Source of the DNA: Caprella mutica
Taxonomy: Eukaryota; Arthropoda; Malacostraca; Amphipoda; Caprellidae
Direction of reading: 5' to 3'
Length of the DNA: 64,000 bases
Assembly (NCBI GenBank): GCA_947561585.1
Contig: CANNZV010000841.1
Coordinates: 62,001-126,000 of the forward strand
Below the pieces are notes generated by a model. The model saw only the letters and a program-made list of their open reading frames with translations. It made no database searches and was not told the DNA's origin. Both the position numbers and the translations under genes were made by a program. Positions 58,403 through 64,000 of this stretch are shown in pieces (the first letter of the stretch is position 1; each line of letters begins with the position of its first letter).

Positions 58403-60880
58403 AAGAATTATTCGTGATCACGATGGTAAAAATGTAAAATCATTAATTAATTCCATGCCTGAATTTGTAAGAAAATATTGGAATGAAAACTGGAATGGAA
58501 ATGTGGATAGGAAAACTGAATGGCTGCTGGATAATCTGTGGTGTAACTATGATAGGTGTTGCCCTAAGAAAACAAAAACTATCTCTCATAAAAAACTTTC
58601 TAAGCCCTGGATTAGCGAAGTGCTAGCTAACGAAATTAATTTTAAGCATAAACTATTTAAGAGATACAAACAGGGAACCGTTCCTTTTGACATATATAAC
58701 AATTATAAAAATGCATTAACTAAAAAAATAAGTAGAGAAAAAATAAGCTTCTATGGCCATAAGTTTAATTCAATTAAAAATGATTGTAAGAAAAACTGGC
58801 AAACCATTAATAAATTGTTAGATAGAAACAATAAGCACTCTGATATAATCTTAGATGATAACGGAGTAGACACCACAGACCCAGCTGCTATTTCAGAATT
58901 ATTCGTAAAATATTTTTCTTCTGTAGCAAATGATTTAGACAGTAGTATTCCAACATCTAATATTGACCCACTGCATTATATGCCTACTCCTTCTAGTAAT
59001 AATTTCTGTGTAAAACCTACTTCCAAGCAGGAAGTGATTAAAATTGTGATGGCTATGTCTGGTAGGGGAAGTAATGTAAATTGTATTCCTATTTTTATAT
59101 ATAAAATTCTAATCCATTATATAGCTGATATTGTTGTAGATATATTTGACTCATCTGTTATTGAAGGTAGTTTCCCTGATGTACTAAAAAAATCTCGCAT
59201 TATACCTATTTATAAGAGCAAAAATTCTAAGGTAGTAAATAATTATCGCCCAATCTCTACTTTGTCTACCGTATCTAAGATAATTGAAAAAATTATGAAA
59301 TGTAGAGTTACCGAATATCTAGATTGTCAAAAAATAATTTATGATAAACAATATGGATTTAGGACGGGATTTGGTACATCAGATGCGATATTAGAGTTCA
59401 CGGATAGGTGCTCAGATAATCTTGATAAAAAGGCTCATACAATCGCAGTGTTTCTGGACCTATCGAAAGCATTTGACACTGTGAACAAGCGGATAATGGT
59501 TGGAAAGTTAGAGAGGTTGGGATTCCGTGGTAGTATTTTAGACTGGTTTAGGGATTACCTGACTGACCGTAAAATTTATGTTGATGTAAAGGGTAATACT
59601 TCTTCTATTGAAAATATGAACATTGGACTGCCTCAGGGATCAGTTAGCTCTCCGTATTTGTTCTCCTTGTATGTAAACGATATGCATAATTGTTCTGATA
59701 GGTTATCCTTCATTCACTTTGCTGATGACACTACTGTATTTATGTCAGGTAACTGCTTGGATGATCTCTGTAGGGATGTTAGTTTGGAGCTATCTAAGGT
59801 AGATGAGTGGATGAAATCTAATAGGCTGTCGTTGAACGTTGATAAAACTTCTTTCATTTTATTCACACATGCTCGTATTCAACGAAATTTATTTGGTGTT
59901 TCAATAGGGGATGATTTTGTTAATCAGGTTACAAATATAAAATTTTTGGGACTACAAATAGATAATAGGCTTAATTTTAATGAACATATCAATATTTTAG
60001 GTAGAAAACTTTCTTATGTAGTAGGACTTCTGAAGAAAATGCAAACTATTGTACCACCAGCAGTATTAAAAATAATGTATTTTTCTCTTTTCCAATCAGT
60101 TTTAATGTATGGCATTACTGTGTGGGGAGGATGCGGGGTAACTAACATAAATAAGTTAAATAGAATTGTAATCAGAGCCCAGTCCATTTTGAATAATTTG
60201 CAAACAGATAAAAAAGCACCTCTTTCACTATTTAACCTTTATAGATATAATATCCTTAACCAATTTCACAAATATTCCGTTTCATCTCGGTTTTCTGTTC
60301 ATTTTCATCACAAAATATCAAATTTGGCTCCAACACATTGTTACCGAACTAGATCTAGAACCAACGATAATTTAAATTTGCCTCAGATTCACAAAACTGT
60401 CTCACAAAATCAATTTTTTTACAATTCAGTAAGGATCTGGAATGCTCTACCTAACTATATCAAAACTGTAAATGATAGTAGGAAGTTTAAGCATGAAATT
60501 AGAAAATGGATAAACTCTGAGGTGTAGATTATATTAGGTAGAATTTAGATTAGATTAGGTTAGGTTAGGTGAATACTTCCAATGATTATTTTGTAATTGT
60601 AATTATATATTTGTTCATCATATTTTCATATACAATTTATTTTCATTTTGGTAATTGTAAAATTGGTAGGATAGCAATAAAGTTTGTTCATATTAATAAG
60701 TTTTGTGTAACATTATAGTATTGTAACGTATATGTAATTCTTGATTTATTTTCTTTGGTTGGAGTTACTCAATTTAGACTAGATGAATTTTTTTAATTTT
60801 TTAATTGCCCAATAATACTCAAATAAAGAGTACCATGACGGGCTTCAGAAAAATAAATAATATTCCTTCATAATATTCCC
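58403..60880 (+). mobile_element. 5'-truncated non-LTR retrotransposon with intact RT frame
   Basis: The coding frame is open upstream of the first ATG (from about 58400), so the copy is cut off in the linker between endonuclease and RT. The 3' UTR runs from 60528 and includes a TTAGGTTAGGTTAGG word near 60560. It is followed by TCTGAATAAAT and a (ATTCTC)n tail at 60898. Compared with the LINE at 3250 the frame is clean, so the insertion is younger. Confidence 0.88.
58455..60527 (+). CDS. Reverse transcriptase, non-LTR (Jockey/CR1 group), N-terminally truncated
   Basis: 690 residues from the first in-frame ATG, but the frame is open for about 17 codons before it, so this start is not the native one. 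Copies RNA into DNA at the nicked target. RT motifs in order: IIPIYKSKN, NYRPISTLSTVSKIIEK (from about 262), YGFRTGFGTSDAI, the first catalytic block FLDLSKAFD (333-341), LPQGSVSSP (392), FADDTTVF with the D-D pair at 424-425, WMKSNRLSLNVDKT and FLGLQIDNRLNFNEH. The C-terminal part has the R-A-Q-S-I-L and F-Y-N-S-V-R-I-W-N blocks common in this group. All three catalytic Asp are present and no stop or frameshift interrupts it. The endonuclease domain is missing, so the copy cannot move alone. The clade is judged from motifs only. Confidence 0.93.
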   Translation: MPEFVRKYWNENWNGNVDRKTEWLLDNLWCNYDRCCPKKTKTISHKKLSKPWISEVLANEINFKHKLFKRYKQGTVPFDIYNNYKNALTKKISREKISFYGHKFNSIKNDCKKNWQTINKLLDRNNKHSDIILDDNGVDTTDPAAISELFVKYFSSVANDLDSSIPTSNIDPLHYMPTPSSNNFCVKPTSKQEVIKIVMAMSGRGSNVNCIPIFIYKILIHYIADIVVDIFDSSVIEGSFPDVLKKSRIIPIYKSKNSKVVNNYRPISTLSTVSKIIEKIMKCRVTEYLDCQKIIYDKQYGFRTGFGTSDAILEFTDRCSDNLDKKAHTIAVFLDLSKAFDTVNKRIMVGKLERLGFRGSILDWFRDYLTDRKIYVDVKGNTSSIENMNIGLPQGSVSSPYLFSLYVNDMHNCSDRLSFIHFADDTTVFMSGNCLDDLCRDVSLELSKVDEWMKSNRLSLNVDKTSFILFTHARIQRNLFGVSIGDDFVNQVTNIKFLGLQIDNRLNFNEHINILGRKLSYVVGLLKKMQTIVPPAVLKIMYFSLFQSVLMYGITVWGGCGVTNINKLNRIVIRAQSILNNLQTDKKAPLSLFNLYRYNILNQFHKYSVSSRFSVHFHHKISNLAPTHCYRTRSRTNDNLNLPQIHKTVSQNQFFYNSVRIWNALPNYIKTVNDSRKFKHEIRKWINSEV

Positions 60881-60894
60881 TATAAGTTATGCAT

Positions 60895-60970
60895 TTCTGA
60901 ATAAATATTCTCATTCTCATTCTCATTCTCATTCTCTCATTCTCATTCTCATTCTCATTCTCATTCTTCA
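60895..60970 (+). repeat. ATTCTC microsatellite at the LINE 3' end
   Basis: About eleven copies of ATTCTC with one slipped unit, right after TCTGAATAAAT. Simple 3' repeats are usual tails of CR1/Jockey-type LINEs. Confidence 0.9.
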
Positions 60971-60984
60971 TACCATTCTATTTT

Positions 60985-61650
60985 ATATAAGAGCATTCTA
61001 CTTCTCTCATGAGCATTCTACTTCTCTCATGAGAATTCTACTTCTCTCATGAGCATTCTACTTCTCTCATGAGCATTCTACTTCTCTCATGAGAATTCTA
61101 CTTCTCTCATGAGAATTCTACTTCTCTCATGACCATTCTACTAATCTCATGAGCATTCTACTTCTCTCATGAGCATTCTACTTCTCTCATGAGAATTCTA
61201 CTTCTCTCATGAGAATTCTACTTCTCTCATGAGCATTCTACTTCTCTCATGAGAATTCTACTTCTCTCATGAGAATTCTACTTCTCTCATGAGCATTCTA
61301 CTTCTCTCATGAGCATTCTACTTCTCTCATGAGAATTCTACTTTTCTCGTGTGAATTCTACATCTCTCATGAGAATTCTACTTCTCTCATGAGAATTCTA
61401 CTTCTCTCATGAGAATTCTACTTCTCTCATGAGAATTCTACTTCTCTCATGAGAATTCTACTTCTCTCATGAGAATTCTACTTCTCTTATGAGCATTCTA
61501 CTTCTCTCATGAGAATTCTACTTCTCTCATGAGAATTCTACTTCTCTCATGAGAATTATACTTCTCTCATGAGAATTCTACTTCTCTCATGAGAATTCTA
61601 CTTCTCTCATGAGAATTCTACTTCTCTCATGAGAATTCTACTTCTTTCGT
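60985..61650. repeat. 20-bp tandem array ATTCTACTTCTCTCATGAGA
   Basis: About 33 copies of ATTCTACTTCTCTCATGAGA or -GAGC. The A/C difference at the last position alternates in irregular blocks. The middle and right copies are very homogeneous, so expansion was recent. Each unit carries TCTCATGAGA, a short palindrome. The right edge decays through TTCGTGAGCTTGAG to about 61700. Confidence 0.96.
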
Positions 61651-62420
61651 GAGCTTGAGTATTCTCTCTTCTTTAGGGGCATTCTACTTCTTCCATGACC
61701 ATTCAACCTTTTTTACGGGCTCATTTCTTGTTTCTCAGCTCATTGTACAGTGACATCTTTTCTAACTCTGCTATTTCTATCAAAGCGGAGACTATCTCTA
61801 CACTAAATGATCACACACAGTGGGCGTACTTTATAGGTCGTAATATACTCTGTGTAATGGATGCTATAGTAAATATCCCAGTGTTGGCTAATGGTTAGAA
61901 TTCATTGAATGGAAATGTATATATAGTGAATTTATGATGAATACATCTATGCAGTATGCATTTAAAATAAGTTATTCAATTTCCAAAAAGATAATTTTGA
62001 TACCATTAATATTTTATACGAAAAAGCGTTCTACAATAATATAATAATATTTTATAGATATAATTTAGTTGGATAATCACAATATAATAAAACTATTGCT
62101 TCAATTATTCATTATTGGTGATTATAACTTTCTCAACTTCAATCTACAAATGAGACAAATTCTCGTCATATTCTATTAAATTCTTCGTAAAGATTATTTA
62201 TCAACTTACTTAATTCGAGATTATTATATTGTAATAACTGATCATTATATAATAATTTTCTACCAAGTTATTGTAATATTTTGGTAAAATTTAGAAATAA
62301 TAATGAAAAATTATTACACGGGTTAATTTACAGGCCACGCAATTTTCAAGTAAAAAAATTGAATTATATATATATGGAGAAATAAATATATAGGTATTAA
62401 TAAGACATCAAATAAATGTC
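61651..62420. other. AT-rich DNA, no gene seen
   Basis: Nothing beyond decaying array copies at 61651-61710. A 67-codon frame at 61695 has no motif. Confidence 0.5.
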
Positions 62421-63196
62421 TGCCGGTAAATTCCCCCGTGGAAAGTTCCACGCCGAAAGTTCTTCTAGGATGATTCCACCGGCGTTAAACTTAACTTGCG
62501 GAAAATTCCACCATGGAAGATTCCACCGTTTTGAAAATATATTATGTATATATAGTTGTAGTAGATATTTTTTATCTTAGATTCAGTGGAATGATGATAT
62601 GAAATGCATAGTCTGAGTGATTTATAATAAACTAGCAAATCTTTCTTTGAAATATAAACCTTTATTTAATCCTCTCTATTAAATATTCAACTTATAATCG
62701 TGGCTTGAGAAATATAGCTTCTAATGCAATGATTTAAATAAAATATGGTTTAAATTATGGCGATGAATGATATATACAAAATATAATTTAAGTAACAAAA
62801 TAGAATACTTATTTTGAGTTTTAAATGTATGCATGTAGTTATTATAATGAAGAATTTTATTGTTAAATTTACACTATTTTTTAAACCTTATAGTAAAATA
62901 AATTAATTTACATTAAAACTTATAAAAAAGATAAACTCGTACGAATCGTTACATCCGTCTCTATTTTCTAAGGTTAGTCTCAACTTATTCCTTAGGTCTT
63001 GAATTACAAAACCTATTCTCATAATTTCTGTACTATCTAACTAATAAAATGTTGTCTGGTTACCACTATAATCAAATTCTTTCAAATCAGTTTTATTTAA
63101 TGTTACACTTGATGTTAATGAAATCCAGATTATGCGGTGGAATTTTCCTAGTGGAACTTTCCGTGTTGGAATTTTCCGCGGGGGAACTTACCTAGA
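62421..63196. mobile_element. Foldback element with GGAAAATTCCACC arms
   Basis: The left arm (62424-62530) parses into seven 15-bp units, from GGTAAATTCCCCCGT and GGAAAGTTCCACGCC to GGAAGATTCCACCGT. The right arm (63131-63196) has the inverted form (GGTGGAATTTTCC, GTGGAACTTTCCGTG). The 600-bp core is AT-rich without a gene. Its units look related to the GGTAAATTCCACCCC family at 33905. Confidence 0.78.
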
Positions 63197-63269
63197 ACCG
63201 AAATTTGGTACACATTAGTTTTGTATACCAATATACTAACAACTTAACACAAAGTCAAATCTTCCCGTT

Positions 63270-63917
63270 GATTATGACATTCAAACTCATAAGCGTTAAA
63301 CAGTTTCAGAAAGTTTCAGCTTTGTAATTTGTCTATTTTTTATTAAAATATATCGATAATAATGAAACATTTTATTTCAGTACGTGCCAAATGTATTTTT
63401 TAGTTCCACCTTTTAACAACACCGATTTAAATTGAAATATATATTAGTACATTTAAAAACATGAGTGATAGATAATATACATAAAATAAAATTTATGCAA
63501 CAAAATAATATCCTCATTTTCAACATATATATGTTTAAAAGAGAATCAACGGGATCAAAATTGTTGATCAATATAGAGCAGCGGAACTTTATTGTTGAAT
63601 TGAAACGGTTTAAATTTATTTAACATTTGATTGATTCATACCTATTTAAAAGATCGTTTGATCTGTCTATTATTTCGTATGCTCGTCTTAGCTTATCTCG
63701 CAGGCCAATTGACATATCATAACATATTCTTATAATTTCTTAACTTTTTAACTAATGAAATGTTGTCCGGTTACCACGAAAAACGCATTTCTCTTTAAAT
63801 CAGTTTCATTAAATGTTATACCTTCTGTAAATGAAGTACAATATTATGCGGTCGAATCTTCCGTGGTGGAATATTCCGTGATGGAACTTTTCAGCGGTGG
63901 AACTTTCTTGGTGGTCA
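63270..63917. repeat. Direct duplication of the core and right arm
   Basis: Matches 62557-63204 at an offset of about 713 bp: CTAATGAAATGTTGTCCGGT then TACCAC against CTAATAAAATGTTGTCTGGT then TACCAC, AATCAGTTTCATTAAATG against AATCAGTTTTATTTAATG, and TTATGCGGTCGAATCTTCC against TTATGCGGTGGAATTTTCC. The second arm (63844-63917) is again 15-bp units. The copies differ by many substitutions, so the duplication is not recent. Confidence 0.75.
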
Positions 63918-64000
63918 TATTAGCTGATCATTACGACCAGTACATATTAGTTCTTTTAGTATAAAGTTGGCTAATTTATTTTAATTTTTATTAGTCTAAT

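Noticed and set aside
60555..60575. Telomere-type TTAGG repeats
   Set aside because: Only a few TTAGGTTAGG words inside the LINE 3' UTR, not an array. TTAGG is the arthropod telomere unit, but three copies in AT-rich DNA are not evidence.

Overview
This window looks like nuclear DNA of an invertebrate animal. An arthropod is the best guess: the gene has short AT-rich introns, the LINEs are of the Jockey/CR1 type, and Tc1/mariner, pogo and TTAA-type DNA transposons are common. A sap-feeding bug or a copepod would fit, but the species cannot be fixed from the sequence alone. The DNA is AT-rich and dominated by repeats. I see no rRNA gene, no CRISPR array and no prokaryotic operon structure.

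One gene can be rebuilt with confidence. It is a nine-exon, plus-strand glycosyltransferase family 10 (alpha-1,3-fucosyltransferase-like) gene at 11384..17650, coding for about 432-437 residues. It has an N-terminal membrane anchor and a continuous GT10 catalytic domain, and a poly(A) signal follows at 17939. Introns 5 and 8 carry transposable elements, and the one in intron 8 contains a tRNA-like sequence.

The rest is mobile and repetitive DNA. Layout: 22-bp satellite (1-883); foldback MITE (2460); broken LINE (3250-4950); 24-bp array (5284-5722); 42-bp array with higher-order structure (6703-8319); 19-bp array (9931-10039); fucosyltransferase gene (11384-17650); foldback element with 15-bp arms (21296-22216); 3.4-kb TIR element with a transposase remnant (24087-27496); MITE copy (28340-29012); Tc1-like remnant with a nested array (29594-30956); inverted array of about 110-bp units (31654-32894); 15-bp foldback element (33905-34912) with a partial second copy (40173-40445); MITE (38172-38995); Tc1-like element with a dead transposase (41026-42679); LINE remnant (44275-44740); pogo-like MITE (46332-46903); palindrome-rich MITE (47403-47667); 15-bp array (48095-48495); TTAA element with a nested MITE (53727-54970); a LINE with an intact reverse-transcriptase frame (about 58400-60880) sitting inside a 20-bp array; and a duplicated 15-bp-arm element (62421-63917).

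The most unusual pattern is a shared period, not a gene. At least eight loci carry short arrays with a period of about 15 bp whose units mostly do not resemble one another. Three of these families form inverted arms around unique AT-rich cores. This could be a class of foldback element in which the unit length is kept while the unit sequence turns over quickly. All family and boundary calls were made by eye, without database searches.
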